This document shows, one piece after another, positions 25,293 to 35,016 of a DNA stretch of 64,000 bases. Made by a program: the position numbers and the translations under genes. The stretch comes from Methylobacter sp. (lineage in GTDB: Bacteria; Pseudomonadota; Gammaproteobacteria; Methylococcales; Methylomonadaceae): assembly GCF_023227905.1 (NCBI RefSeq), contig NZ_JALOCF010000006.1, forward strand, positions 1-64,000, in the 5' to 3' direction. The stretch's first letter is position 1. The number at the start of each line of letters is the position of its first letter. Under the pieces are notes generated by a model, which saw only the letters and a program-made list of their open reading frames with translations, made no database searches and was not told the DNA's origin.

Positions 25293-26102
25293 ATGAATTG
25301 GGCATATGCTTTTTCCGGTCTTTCTGTAGGACTGTTGGTGGGTTTGACCGGCGTGGGTGGCGGATCGCTGATGACGCCATTGCTGGTTTTTCTGTTCGGG
25401 TTCAAGCCGGCCGTTGCGGTGGGTACGGACCTTCTGTTTGCGGCCATCACCAAGACCGGCGGCGTGTGGGTGCATCACAACAAACACAGTTCGGTTGACT
25501 GGAAAATCGTCGGCTGGCTGGGGCTGGGCAGCATACCTTTTGCATTGGCTACTTTGTATGTACTCAGGCATTTGATGGCAGTCGGCAAGGAAACCACCGG
25601 AGCGATTACGTTTACGCTGGGTGTTGCGCTGCTGCTGACCGCTTTCTCGTTGATAGTGCGCAGTGTGTTGTTAAGTCGGGCGGCAAAGCTTAAGCCTATC
25701 GATGATGAGCACAGCACCCCCGAGAATGCAGGGCGCTTCAAGCATCTGCAAATACCGGCCACCGTATTGATCGGCGCGGTGCTGGGCGTCCTGGTGACGC
25801 TGTCGTCCGTGGGTGCCGGTGCGTTGGGTACTGTCGCGCTGTTGTTTCTTTATCCGAGAATGACGACATTGAAAATCGTCGGCACGGATCTGGCGCATGC
25901 CATTCCGCTGACGGCGGTCGCGGGACTGGGCCATCTCAGTCTGGGCAATGTGGACCTGGTTTTGTTGGGAAGCTTGCTGATCGGTTCTATACCCGGCATC
26001 TGGATTGGCAGCCACCTGAGCGCAAAGATTCCTGAAAGATTTTTGCGGCCGATCCTGGCTTGCATCCTGATGTTGATCGGCTTTAAGTTTGTATTGCAAT
26101 AA
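25293..26102 (+). CDS. TauE/SafE family sulfite or sulfur-anion exporter
   Basis: This 269-residue inner-membrane protein has about eight helices. 'GLLVGLTGVGGGSLMTPLLV' and 'AVGTDLLFAAITKTGGVWVH' are the first half-repeat, and 'TLSSVGAGALGTVALLFLYP' with 'IVGTDLAHAIPLTAVAGLGH' are the second; this internal duplication is typical. The ATG at 25293 is preferred because it begins the first helix; an earlier ATG at 25251 adds 14 residues. The family moves sulfite, sulfonates or similar anions. Its position near the sulfite reductase genes fits export of excess sulfite. Confidence 0.88.
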   Translation: MNWAYAFSGLSVGLLVGLTGVGGGSLMTPLLVFLFGFKPAVAVGTDLLFAAITKTGGVWVHHNKHSSVDWKIVGWLGLGSIPFALATLYVLRHLMAVGKETTGAITFTLGVALLLTAFSLIVRSVLLSRAAKLKPIDDEHSTPENAGRFKHLQIPATVLIGAVLGVLVTLSSVGAGALGTVALLFLYPRMTTLKIVGTDLAHAIPLTAVAGLGHLSLGNVDLVLLGSLLIGSIPGIWIGSHLSAKIPERFLRPILACILMLIGFKFVLQ

Positions 26103-26156
26103 AAACCTGTAGAAACTACATTTCATGTTCCCTCAAAAAATAATAAGGATCAGAAC

Positions 26157-26630
26157 ATGACTGAAAATATCCGTCCACCGCTGCCGCCATTCACTGCCGA
26201 AACGGCGGCGCAAAAAGTACGCGCCGCCGAAAACGCATGGAATACCCATGACCCGGAAAAAATTGCGCTGGCTTACACCATCGATAGCCAATGGCGTAAC
26301 CGGGCGCAATTTCTTACCGGCCGCGACCAGATTGTGCAGTTCCTTCAGCAAAAATGGGCTAAAGAATTGGACTACCGCCTTATAAAAGAGCTATGGGCTT
26401 TTCATGAGGCGCGCATTGCGGTGCGTTTTGCCTATGAGTGGCATGATGACTCGGGCAACTGGTTCCGTTCGTACGGCAATGAAAATTGGGAGTTTGACCA
26501 AAGCGGCCTGATGCAACGCCGCCTGGCCAGTATCAACGACTTGCCGATTAACGAGGCGGAGCGTAAATTTCATTGGCCGCTGGGGCCGAGGCCCGACAAT
26601 CATCCAGGTCTGTCCGATCTTGGGCTTTGA
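26157..26630 (+). CDS. DUF1348 (NTF2-like) protein
   Basis: This 157-residue cytoplasmic protein has the full DUF1348 pattern: '[20 protein letters not shown]', '[20 protein letters not shown]', '[20 protein letters not shown]' and '[13 protein letters not shown]'. The fold is a cone-shaped alpha+beta barrel of the NTF2 superfamily with a pocket. Substrate or role is unknown. It follows the TauE gene by 54 bp and could be co-transcribed. Confidence 0.85.
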   Translation: MTENIRPPLPPFTAETAAQKVRAAENAWNTHDPEKIALAYTIDSQWRNRAQFLTGRDQIVQFLQQKWAKELDYRLIKELWAFHEARIAVRFAYEWHDDSGNWFRSYGNENWEFDQSGLMQRRLASINDLPINEAERKFHWPLGPRPDNHPGLSDLGL

Positions 26631-26732
26631 GGTTATTTAAAGCATAAAATGAGCTGGGTGCCGGTTGCTTTGTCTGTAATAAAGCGTATTTTTGCAGTTA
26701 ACGTCATAGAAAAAATTAATAGGCAGGTGGTT

Positions 26733-27089
26733 ATGAATGAAAGCTCGACTGATCAAACTGACATTGAAAGACTGCACTCATTAAAGCGGCTGACAACGGC
26801 CGTGTATCTTTGCCAGGTATTGGCCTTCGCCTTTGCCGGGTTGCCGTTGCTGGTGGGAGTGGCGATTAACTTCATGAAGCGAGATAAAGTCAAGGGAACC
26901 TTCCTGGAGTCCCATTTTGACTGGCAGATCAAAACCGCTTGGATAGCTCTGGCCGGTTTTGCCTTGTCCGGACTGACTTTTGAGCTGGGTATCGGGATTT
27001 TTATCCTGATTGCCACTGTAGTGTTGATGGTATACAGGGTTGTAATCGGGTGGAATGCCCTGGCTTCCGACCGACCGGTTAAGGAGTAA
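26733..27089 (+). CDS. DUF4870-like small membrane protein
   Basis: The 118-residue product has three hydrophobic segments. The linking motif 'DKVKGTFLESHFDWQIKTAW' is typical of a Tic20/DUF4870-like family found in many Proteobacteria. The start at 26733 has AGGTGG close by; upstream in-frame starts lack support. Function is unknown. Confidence 0.7.
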   Translation: MNESSTDQTDIERLHSLKRLTTAVYLCQVLAFAFAGLPLLVGVAINFMKRDKVKGTFLESHFDWQIKTAWIALAGFALSGLTFELGIGIFILIATVVLMVYRVVIGWNALASDRPVKE

Positions 27090-27267
27090 TTAGGCGCACG
27101 ATAAACACGCCGATGGCCAGCCGTCGGCGTTGGCTAATCGGCGATTCGGCATCCGTAGGCGCAATGCTGTTAACCCGATTTTAATCAACTCTTAATGTTC
27201 TCTGCGGTATATTTTAATCTTCGCTTCGATATACTTAGGGTTTGTAACCCTATCCGCGCTTACCTCT

Positions 27268-28626
27268 ATGACCAGCCTAGAAACCTCCAGAATTGCCCCG
27301 TCCAAAATTAAAAAGTCAGCCCTGTCACTCGGTTTGGCGTTTGGGATAATGCTGCTTAGCGGCTGTCAGACCCTGACGTCATTTTTTCCCGAGGATGAAA
27401 AAACGGTAACCATCGAGCTTCCCGAGCCTCAGCCGGAAGCCGTCGTTACCCACGAATTCGAACTGCCTGACGGTGAAAACATGGTCGGCTCCCTTGCCGC
27501 CATTGAAACCCGCGAAAATGATGTCCTGCCGGATATTGCCCGGCATTTCGGCCTTGGCTATAACGATATCAGCGTAGCCAATTCCTCCGTCTCTCCTTGG
27601 ACGCCCAAGCCGGGCAGCCGCGTTTTATTGCCGGTGCAATTTATACTTCCCGATTCGCCTCATAAAGGCATCGCCCTGAACCTGGCAAACATGCGGCTGT
27701 TTTATTATCCCAAGAAACAGCCGAATAAAGTCTACACCTATCCGGTCGGCATTGGCCGTCAGGGCTGGAACACGCCGATGGGGCAGACCAGCATTGTCGC
27801 CAAAGACGCTAACCCAAGTTGGACTGTTCCGGAATCCATTCATCGCGAACATGCCGAAAAAGGCGATACCTTGCCCAAGGTAGTTCGCTCAGGGCCTGAT
27901 AACCCGCTGGGACTTTATGCGATGCGTCTGGGTTTTCCCGGCTATTTAATCCACGGCACCAACAAACCTTACGGTATCGGCATGCAGATCAGCCATGGCT
28001 GCGTGCAGCTTTATCCCGAAGATATTGAAGTGTTGTTCAAAAAAGCAACGGTCGGTATGCCGGTGCGCATTATTCATCAGCCCTACCTGACCGCGTGGCA
28101 TCAGGACATGTTGTATCTTGAAGCGCACGAACCCTTGCCGAAATGGGAAAAGCAGAAAGCCAGCCTGAAAAAACAGGTAGTCAAGAAATTGCATGAAGTC
28201 AGCGCCAAAAAAGGCGTAGCGGTCGATTGGGAAAAAGTCGAGCGCATACTCCAGCGTTCGGACGGCATTCCCACGCCGATACTGATGCAAAGTCCTGACG
28301 TCGAGGAAATGTCGGCAAGCGCTGTGCAACTGAGACATCCGGAGCAGTTCTATGACCAGCCTGTGGTTGAGGAGCTAAAGGATAGCGACTGGTCCATTTT
28401 AGTAGCCAGTTTTAATGATGAAACCAAGGCGCAACAGTTGGCAACCATGCTTAATCATCAGGGGCCGATCATACCGGCTCGTAAAGTCCCAAAAGATGAT
28501 GAATATCAGGTTATCGCCGGGCCTTTCAAGAATAAAAAAGAAATGAACGCGGCCGTAAAACGTATCAAAATGGATTTTGAAATCAATAGCGAGCCGTTAA
28601 AGCCCCGCATAACTTCAATGAATTAG
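27268..28626 (+). CDS. L,D-transpeptidase with LysM and SPOR domains
   Basis: The 452-residue lipoprotein (lipobox LLSGC near residue 33) has a LysM-like segment (about 72-115, 'LPDIARHFGLGYNDISVANS'), a YkuD catalytic domain with 'HGTNKPYGIGMQISHGCVQL' holding the active His and Cys, and a C-terminal SPOR-type domain (about 372-445). It cross-links peptidoglycan stems or attaches lipoprotein to them in the periplasm. The extra SPOR domain is uncommon in this family and would favour septal, denuded glycan. Confidence 0.92.
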   Translation: MTSLETSRIAPSKIKKSALSLGLAFGIMLLSGCQTLTSFFPEDEKTVTIELPEPQPEAVVTHEFELPDGENMVGSLAAIETRENDVLPDIARHFGLGYNDISVANSSVSPWTPKPGSRVLLPVQFILPDSPHKGIALNLANMRLFYYPKKQPNKVYTYPVGIGRQGWNTPMGQTSIVAKDANPSWTVPESIHREHAEKGDTLPKVVRSGPDNPLGLYAMRLGFPGYLIHGTNKPYGIGMQISHGCVQLYPEDIEVLFKKATVGMPVRIIHQPYLTAWHQDMLYLEAHEPLPKWEKQKASLKKQVVKKLHEVSAKKGVAVDWEKVERILQRSDGIPTPILMQSPDVEEMSASAVQLRHPEQFYDQPVVEELKDSDWSILVASFNDETKAQQLATMLNHQGPIIPARKVPKDDEYQVIAGPFKNKKEMNAAVKRIKMDFEINSEPLKPRITSMN

Positions 28627-28824
28627 GCGACCGGTCCTTTAAGCCAAGCGGGGCAGCATTGCTCGCTCCGCTGTTACAAGCCGCAATGGGCATTCACCAG
28701 TTGCGTTACGATGAGTGCTGGTATGAGTGCATTTTCTGTCGGAACCTGAACGTCGGGCTTTTGTATCCATTATGTTGTTGCCGGAAAAACATACCGCGTA
28801 TCGATGTTTATCAGGCAAAGTAGA

Positions 28825-31716
28825 TTAAAGCTTCTGTATGGGTAGGGTGAAATAAAAAGTAGTGCCTTTTCCGGGTTGGCTATTGAAATGCAGCGCTCCA
28901 TCATGGGCTTCGACGAGCGAACGACTGATGGAGAGTCCCATGCCCATGCCGTCCGCTTTGGTGGTGTAAAAAGGCGTCAGTACCTTTTGTTGCTGGTCTT
29001 TGTCAAGCCCCGGCCCGTTGTCCTTCACCCTGATCTGTATGCTGTCATTGGGCGTCAGCGAGCTTTGGATGGACAGAAGCCGTTGTTGTCCTGCGGGTAA
29101 GTTTCTTAACGCATCAATACTGTTCCGCAGCAGGTTTATAATGACCTGCTCAATTTGTACATGATCTACACAGACAGTCGGCAGGTTGTTTTCCAGCTCA
29201 AAGGTCAATCTTATGCCGTTTTGTTTAAGATCGGCAATGCATAAGCCGACAGTGTCATAAATCAACGCATTAATATCGGCACTTAATCGATGTATTGAAT
29301 GAGACTTGACGAATTCCCTCATGCGATGAATGATCCGTCCCGCCCGTAAAGCCTGCTGCTGGGTTTTGTGCAAGACCTCCATGAGTTTTACCAGATCGGG
29401 ATATTCGGTGTTAATCAGGTTCAAGCTGACTTGCGTGTAGCTGGAAATCGCGGACAGGGGCTGGTTAACTTCATGCGCGATGCCGGACGCCATTTCGCCC
29501 ATCAGCCCCAGGCGCGTGACATGGGCGAGTTCGTCCAGGTGTTCTTTGTCCTGCTGTTCCCGTTGCTTGCGAGAACTCACGTCGCGCACGATATGGGTGA
29601 AAAAGCGGTTATTGTCGATTGCATACTCTGCGGTGGACAGATCCAGGGGCACTACCGAACCGTTTTTATGCAGGCCTTCAACTTCCTGAATTTGGCCGCT
29701 ACGCTCTGCTGCATAAGGTGCGTCGGAATCTGACGACGAACGTATAAGTTGCTTGGTATTCCAGCCAATCAGCTCTTCCGGTTGATAGCCGAAAATGGTT
29801 TCTACAGCGGCATTCGCCGAAACGATGAGACCGGCTTCGTCATAGGTGATAAGGCCTTCCACCGAGGCATTAAAAATGGCGTTAAATTTCGCTTCAATCT
29901 GCTTGCGTAGGGTAATGTCGTACAGGATTATCAACTGTTCATCTGCAAAATCGGCATGAGTCGTAGCGGTAGAGACTAAAACGGTTTTAACGCTGTTATT
30001 CTTGCAGCGGACAGCCACTTCCAAAGATGACAATTCGGCATGATCCTGTTTGGCTTTCTCCAGTATCGCTTGCCAGTTAGTTACGACCCAGTATCGATAG
30101 TCCGGATCCGGGTAGGCTTTTGACCACCAGTCCGCCACCGTGGGAATATCAACTACACTGTAACCAAAGGCTTGCACAAAGGCTGGGTTCAGGAAGGTGA
30201 TGTTTAACTTTTCATCATGCAACGCCATCGGCACCGGGCAAGCCTCGATGATCGAGCGGAATTTCATTTCACTGGTTTTTAACCTATCGTCTATTTCTTT
30301 GCGCGCACTGATGTCCCTGAAAAAAGCGACGAAATAGCCTCCATTTTCATTGATGAAAGAAGTGCTGACTTCAACATTCCACAGACTCCCATCCTTGCGG
30401 CGGTGCCGGGTTTCAAACACATCTGTTCCATACAGCATAACAGCGCGGATATGTTGAGCTATTTGTTCAGGCGATTCCTGCGCTTCCAGATCGGCGATCG
30501 TCATGCCGACCAATTCCGCCTCGGAATATCCGGAAAGATGGGCATAGGCCGGATTGACCTCCAACAGGCAGCCTTCTTTATTTACTTGCCAGAAACCGTC
30601 ACTGATAGTTTGAATGACCGAATCGTATTTTTTATGACGTTCGCGGAGTTCAGCAACCTTGTCCTCCAGTTCGTGTTCGGATGCTTTTAACCGGCTGAGG
30701 GTGACATCCAGTTGACCGGTCATGTTATTGAACAACTCCGACAACTCGGAGGTTTCGCGGTAATTTGTTGAGGGAATCCGTTGCGTAAAATCGCCCCGGG
30801 ATAAAGCTCGCGCCATGTCAGCCAGGGCAATAATGGATCTGGACATGCTCCTGCTGCTGATTCTTGCCATTAAGCAGGCAGAGCAGGCGAAAAGGAACGC
30901 CTGGGCGCCCAAGCCCAAAACTAACTGTCTTAGGGGGGCAAAGGCCTCTGCCTGATCGATATGCGCCATAATGCATCCGCCCCCGATTTCCGGTACGGAC
31001 CGAAAACCATGGATGACGGAAGCGCCGCGATAATCAAGGCCGAGAATTTCGCCGCTTCCGACATATAGACACTGCTGCATCGGCAAGACTGAAATAGGCT
31101 CGATTGCCTCTTGTTTAGAAGAATAGCGCGGCTGAGTGATGAAAAGCCCCTGATTATCGAGCAGAAAATTTTCTCCTGATTGTCCCTGCACTCTGGAAGT
31201 TACAAAAATCTCTTGCAGTTCCTGTCCGGAATAGGTGGTCACCAGACTAAAGCCGGACGCCGGGTCGGTAGCGATCATGGAAAACAATGACGCATCGTTT
31301 ACCGTAGAAATTGCCGCTATCTGTCCGGGTAGTAAAGGCAGGTTTAACTTATCGGGCGATATGGCATTGCTGCCGTAGGAAAAGTCGTTTTCGATTCCCG
31401 AATGGAAAGAAAAGCCGATGGCATGATTAATGGCGGCAAACTGCTCCATTTTGGCGCGAGCGCAGTCATTAATGCCTCCATCGCTGTGGCGGCAAGATAT
31501 CAAGCTATTCAGCAAAGCCTTTCCGCGCTGGTCATCCCTGTGCAAGCGCATGCGCAGTTCTTCATGACGCGCTTCGGCTAAAAAGCCGACGTCTTTGATG
31601 CGGTTTTCTTTAATGCCGTTATATACGAGCCAGTATGTTGTTGCGCCTATCAACCCGGTGGGTAGCAACATAAACAATAACAGCGTGATGGTTAAATGCG
31701 TTTTTATCGATCTCAT
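28825..31716 (-). CDS. orphan multi-PAS sensor histidine kinase
   Basis: The protein has 963 residues. A first helix (about 7-29), a periplasmic region of about 230 residues, a second helix near 265-285 and a HAMP linker precede three PAS domains ('DGFWQVNKEGCLLEVNPAYA', 'RSIIEACPVPMALHDEKLNI', 'ASVEGLITYDEAGLIVSANA'). The kinase core has H-box 'GEMASGIAHEVNQPLSAISS', N-box 'NLLRNSIDAL', 'VKDNGPGLD' and 'GMGMGLSISRSLV', all intact. No response regulator gene is adjacent. The H-box resembles NtrB/DctB-type kinases that partner sigma-54 activators, but the activator at 8252 has no receiver domain, so its partner is unknown. Confidence 0.93.
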   Translation of the reverse strand: MRSIKTHLTITLLLFMLLPTGLIGATTYWLVYNGIKENRIKDVGFLAEARHEELRMRLHRDDQRGKALLNSLISCRHSDGGINDCARAKMEQFAAINHAIGFSFHSGIENDFSYGSNAISPDKLNLPLLPGQIAAISTVNDASLFSMIATDPASGFSLVTTYSGQELQEIFVTSRVQGQSGENFLLDNQGLFITQPRYSSKQEAIEPISVLPMQQCLYVGSGEILGLDYRGASVIHGFRSVPEIGGGCIMAHIDQAEAFAPLRQLVLGLGAQAFLFACSACLMARISSRSMSRSIIALADMARALSRGDFTQRIPSTNYRETSELSELFNNMTGQLDVTLSRLKASEHELEDKVAELRERHKKYDSVIQTISDGFWQVNKEGCLLEVNPAYAHLSGYSEAELVGMTIADLEAQESPEQIAQHIRAVMLYGTDVFETRHRRKDGSLWNVEVSTSFINENGGYFVAFFRDISARKEIDDRLKTSEMKFRSIIEACPVPMALHDEKLNITFLNPAFVQAFGYSVVDIPTVADWWSKAYPDPDYRYWVVTNWQAILEKAKQDHAELSSLEVAVRCKNNSVKTVLVSTATTHADFADEQLIILYDITLRKQIEAKFNAIFNASVEGLITYDEAGLIVSANAAVETIFGYQPEELIGWNTKQLIRSSSDSDAPYAAERSGQIQEVEGLHKNGSVVPLDLSTAEYAIDNNRFFTHIVRDVSSRKQREQQDKEHLDELAHVTRLGLMGEMASGIAHEVNQPLSAISSYTQVSLNLINTEYPDLVKLMEVLHKTQQQALRAGRIIHRMREFVKSHSIHRLSADINALIYDTVGLCIADLKQNGIRLTFELENNLPTVCVDHVQIEQVIINLLRNSIDALRNLPAGQQRLLSIQSSLTPNDSIQIRVKDNGPGLDKDQQQKVLTPFYTTKADGMGMGLSISRSLVEAHDGALHFNSQPGKGTTFYFTLPIQKL

Positions 31717-32193
31717 CTTTTTATTATTTTTGGAGATTCTAAAAGCATGAGGTTAATCCATCGTATCCGTGCTCAAGAGGCAAGCGAAATAATTGCCGCA
31801 AATTCTTAAGTGAACCGCCCGGCCAGTATAAAGATATAGGGCTTGCGATAATCGACAGCAGATGCCTGATGCGGATAATAATAAAGCCGGAGAACCTTTA
31901 TACAGATGGATAAAGTAGATGGGCATAAGGGAAAGACGAAATGATCAGTAGATTTGTGACGGGATGTGGGCAGAATAATACGGAACTTCATGATAGGCAA
32001 TAGCCACGTGAAACGAAGCGTTTAATGCTAAAAAATCAAGTAATTGCTGGGGAGGGTGACAGGTGCAGCATGAAATAGGGTTTTTAGGATAGTCTAATTC
32101 CCATGCTATGCGGCCGCATAAAAAACAGAGGGCAAGTCTGAAACTTAACATTGTCTGACTCATTAGTCTGTTGGCTTATGCCTTAAAAGATAA
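31717..32193. other. intergenic region between histidine kinase and copper receptor
   Basis: AT-rich sequence with a possible 72-residue minus-strand ORF (31945-32163). It probably contains the kinase promoter. No repeat or RNA gene is recognised. Confidence 0.4.
31945..32163 (-). CDS. possible small Cys/His-containing protein
   Basis: The 72-residue frame has a moderately hydrophobic N-terminus and the string SCCTCHPP, which contains a CxxCH. It lies downstream of the copper receptor on the same strand, beyond that gene's terminator. No ribosome site is clear and the family is unknown. It may be chance. Confidence 0.2.
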   Translation of the reverse strand: MSQTMLSFRLALCFLCGRIAWELDYPKNPISCCTCHPPQQLLDFLALNASFHVAIAYHEVPYYSAHIPSQIY

Positions 32194-32231
32194 AACCGCG
32201 AGCGGCTGTATTCATACAGCCGCTCGCGGTT
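32194..32231 (-). terminator. 17-bp perfect hairpin after the copper receptor gene
   Basis: AACCGCGAGCGGCTGTA (32194-32210) pairs without mismatch with its inverse at 32215-32231 over a 4-nt loop. On the minus strand it is followed by TTTATCTTTT. This is an exceptionally stable terminator for the receptor gene. Confidence 0.8.
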
Positions 32232-32355
32232 GACTAAAAATTTCCGCAGGAAAAGAGTGTTCACCTGCTTCAGCCATTAAGCGTTGCCTATAAGGCGTCA
32301 CTGTAATTGAGTGTCTATACCGTTAAAAAATGTAAGTCGTTGATCGTAATAAAGC

Positions 32356-32389
32356 AAGTTGCGTTAACTGCTTAACGTTAACGCAACTT
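32356..32389. repeat. 13-bp inverted repeat near the receptor stop
   Basis: AAGTTGCGTTAAC (32356-32368) and GTTAACGCAACTT (32377-32389) are perfect inverse copies with an 8-nt gap, only 10 bp past the stop codon. It may stabilise the mRNA 3' end or bind a dimeric protein (GTTAAC cores). Confidence 0.45.
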
Positions 32390-32399
32390 ATGCGGCCGG

Positions 32400-34667
32400 C
32401 TAGTAATTTACAGTCATGCCGATATTGAATGAGCGCCCCATGCCGGGTACCGCTGTTCCCGGGACGCTTCTTTCGCCTATATAGGTACCGCCTAACGGCA
32501 AGGCGTAGTTCTTGTCGAGCAGGTTGTCGATGCCGCCATCGATTCGCAAGTGCTTCCAGGTATAACTGCTGCGCAGGTTCAACAATGCGAAGCCGGCGGT
32601 TCTAGGCTCCAGGCGGACGCCTTGTACGTCGGTTTTAGGCGCGACGATTTGCGTTTCAATCGTATTCGCCCAGCCGCCGCGTTGATGTTCGAGGGCCACC
32701 GTCGCGTTGAATGGCATCTGTTGGTACAGGTTGCCGCCGGTATCGTTGTTCTTCCCCCTGACATAATTCAAGACGGTTTTACCGGTGAAGTTGCCGTATT
32801 TTGCGTCTTCGAATAAGCGCTTGGATCCGGAAACATCGACACCGAACAGGTAGGCATCGAAGTTGGCCAGTTGCAACATATTGAAACCCATAGCCGGGCT
32901 GTTGCACGCTACGCCATTAGCCGGCTGACAAAGTCTCGCATCGATATAGTTTCCGACATGGGTATAAAAAGGCGTGATTTTGGTTTCCCAGTCTTGCTGA
33001 TCGGCATCATGCCAGTTAGCGGTGGCGCTGAGGGTGTGAGCGACTTCGGGTTTAAGATTAATGTCGCCGACATAGCCGTTGGCGTCCCCGACCCAGTTGT
33101 TCATGAACATCGCCATGGATCCGCGGGACCAGGCGAAACGCTCGTAAAGATTAGGCGAACGGGTTTTCCGGGCGGCGCCCAGTTCATAAGTCTGCATGTC
33201 GTTGTAGGTATAACGCGCCAATGCCGTCCAATCAATATTGATGTCGGTCTGCTTTTTATTTTGGCTGTTGACCGCCGTTGCCTCCGCTCTCTGCGCCACG
33301 GTCATGGTTCGATAATCCTGAACATTGCCGGCATTCATTTCCACAGCGCCGACGCGGGCGCCGAGTTGGGTCAGCCATTTATCGCTCCAGCGGCCTTCCC
33401 ATTCGGTAAACAAATCGACTCGGTCGCGCTTGCCGCCATTGATATTCGAGAATGTGCCCGGCCCCATCATCATGCTGCCCGGAACCGGATCCCACCAGTC
33501 ATCCAAACGATAACGCTGATATTCGCCGCCGACCGTCAGCAAGTGCCTGTCGGTCATATCGATATTGGCTTTTACTAACAGGCCCTGGTTAACGCCATGC
33601 GTATCCATAGGCATGCTGCGGGTTGGCGTAGTCTTTTTATCTTCAAGGAAATTCATCTTGTGCTGGGCGTCCTCGTGATAAGCGCGGGTTTCAATATTAC
33701 CCCAGTTAAAATTGCTTTTAGTAAAGACATTGGCGAACCAGCTGTCATCGCCGGTCATGTCCATGCGCACGTTGGGGAAGGCTTGATAAGGGATGTTCTG
33801 TTGTCCGACCTTGATGACGGCAAGATGGTCACCGCCACGCAAGGCCAATGACAAGGCTTGGTTCTCGGATTTATAGGCCGAAGAAGCCACCACGTCATTG
33901 CCGTTTTTGGTATTTTGGGTGGTGAAATTTCCACCGGCTTTGTAATTACGGGCCTGCACTGTTGAGCCGGTGTACTTAAGTTCGGCATGTTCGTTCGCAA
34001 TCGAAGCGGCAATATTGCCTCCCCGCGCGTCGCCGTTAGTGCGGTAAAAGGTCGAGGCTTGGCCTTTTAGCAACGGCGCCTTGCCGTCTTCGGCAAATTC
34101 CGGATCGGCCGAGTTAACGCGGATAGTGCCGCCGATGCTGTCGCCGCCCATACTGACCGGCGTAATGCCGGCAAGCACTTGGGCGCTCATTACGCTGGAA
34201 GGAGAAACATACGACAGCGCAGGATTCATATGATTAGCACAAGCCGAGATCAAATTCATGCCATCGACTTGGGTCCGCAAGCGATCATCCGCCATACCAT
34301 GAATAATAGGTCGGCTGGAAATGCCGCCGCCGCCTGAGAAGCTCATGCCCGGAGTGCCTTTAAGCATTTGCGCGGTATCGCTGGTAGCGGTTCTGGCCAG
34401 GGCGATTTGCGAGTGGTCGAGATAACTGCCGAACGGCTGGTCGATATTGGCTTTTTGGGATTTGATGGTCAACATGTCCAAAACCAGCGGCTCGTCTGTC
34501 TTTTTTGCGCTTTCCCCTTTTTGACCGGGTTTAGCCGTAGATGCCGGCGCATCAGGCGCCTTAACCGCCACAGTGTTGGTGCCGGTGAAAGTACTTTCTT
34601 CAGCCAGGGCAGAGCCCATGACCATCGTCAGCGGCAGGGTTGCTATCAGTTTGGGTAGTGTGCGCAT
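32400..34667 (-). CDS. TonB-dependent copper receptor (OprC-like)
   Basis: This outer-membrane receptor is about 755 residues, starting at the second of two ATGs, 5 nt after AGGAG. A signal peptide ends near 'GSALA'. A plug domain carries 'RTQVDGMNLISACANHMNPA'. The C-A-N-H-M stretch (C143 and M147 here) matches the Cys/Met copper-binding site of OprC. 'GGDSIGGTIRVNSADPEF' and a barrel ending 'SFNIGMTVNY' complete the pattern. It imports copper. A divergent PepSY gene shares its upstream region with a pair of identical operators. Confidence 0.9.
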   Translation of the reverse strand: MRTLPKLIATLPLTMVMGSALAEESTFTGTNTVAVKAPDAPASTAKPGQKGESAKKTDEPLVLDMLTIKSQKANIDQPFGSYLDHSQIALARTATSDTAQMLKGTPGMSFSGGGGISSRPIIHGMADDRLRTQVDGMNLISACANHMNPALSYVSPSSVMSAQVLAGITPVSMGGDSIGGTIRVNSADPEFAEDGKAPLLKGQASTFYRTNGDARGGNIAASIANEHAELKYTGSTVQARNYKAGGNFTTQNTKNGNDVVASSAYKSENQALSLALRGGDHLAVIKVGQQNIPYQAFPNVRMDMTGDDSWFANVFTKSNFNWGNIETRAYHEDAQHKMNFLEDKKTTPTRSMPMDTHGVNQGLLVKANIDMTDRHLLTVGGEYQRYRLDDWWDPVPGSMMMGPGTFSNINGGKRDRVDLFTEWEGRWSDKWLTQLGARVGAVEMNAGNVQDYRTMTVAQRAEATAVNSQNKKQTDINIDWTALARYTYNDMQTYELGAARKTRSPNLYERFAWSRGSMAMFMNNWVGDANGYVGDINLKPEVAHTLSATANWHDADQQDWETKITPFYTHVGNYIDARLCQPANGVACNSPAMGFNMLQLANFDAYLFGVDVSGSKRLFEDAKYGNFTGKTVLNYVRGKNNDTGGNLYQQMPFNATVALEHQRGGWANTIETQIVAPKTDVQGVRLEPRTAGFALLNLRSSYTWKHLRIDGGIDNLLDKNYALPLGGTYIGERSVPGTAVPGMGRSFNIGMTVNY

Positions 34668-35016
34668 CATTTCTCCTGTAATTATGCTTTGTTGTGACAC
34701 AAGTTATTCAACAGACAAAAGCAGTTTCCGTGCCACAACGGAATAGACCTTGAGCTCGAGCGATCGAAGCTAGTATTGGCAGGGCCTGTGCGGTACCGGA
34801 CAAGCTTTTTTAGCGGGCGGTTGAGGTAGGGATGATTCGTAAAAACAGGTGATATCACTTATTGACTAGGTGATATCACCTATTGTTTTTTGTAATCGCA
34901 TTGAGTACGCCCAGGCGGTTAATGAGGCCGATTTTATTCGTTGGCGCGCCGGACAAAAATAAACCGCGAATAATTCCGTATGGGATAATGATGGTTTTTA
35001 CGCTCATAACAACGCC
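34668..35016. other. divergent regulatory region of receptor and PepSY genes
   Basis: About 350 bp without a gene. It contains two tandem palindromes (34847-34885), and the promoters of both flanking genes should lie here. Confidence 0.5.
34847..34885. promoter_or_regulatory. twin palindromic operators GGTGATATCACC/T
   Basis: AGGTGATATCACTTATTG (34847-34864) and AGGTGATATCACCTATTG (34868-34885) are direct repeats 21 bp apart, two helical turns. Each contains a perfect or near-perfect 12-bp palindrome. Two dimers would bind the same DNA face. They lie between a copper receptor gene and a PepSY gene, so a metal-responsive repressor is the likely ligand; I do not recognise the site. Confidence 0.6.

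Noticed and set aside
32871..33578. Plus-strand ORF of 235 codons within the copper receptor gene
   Set aside because: It is a shadow of the intact receptor coding sequence.
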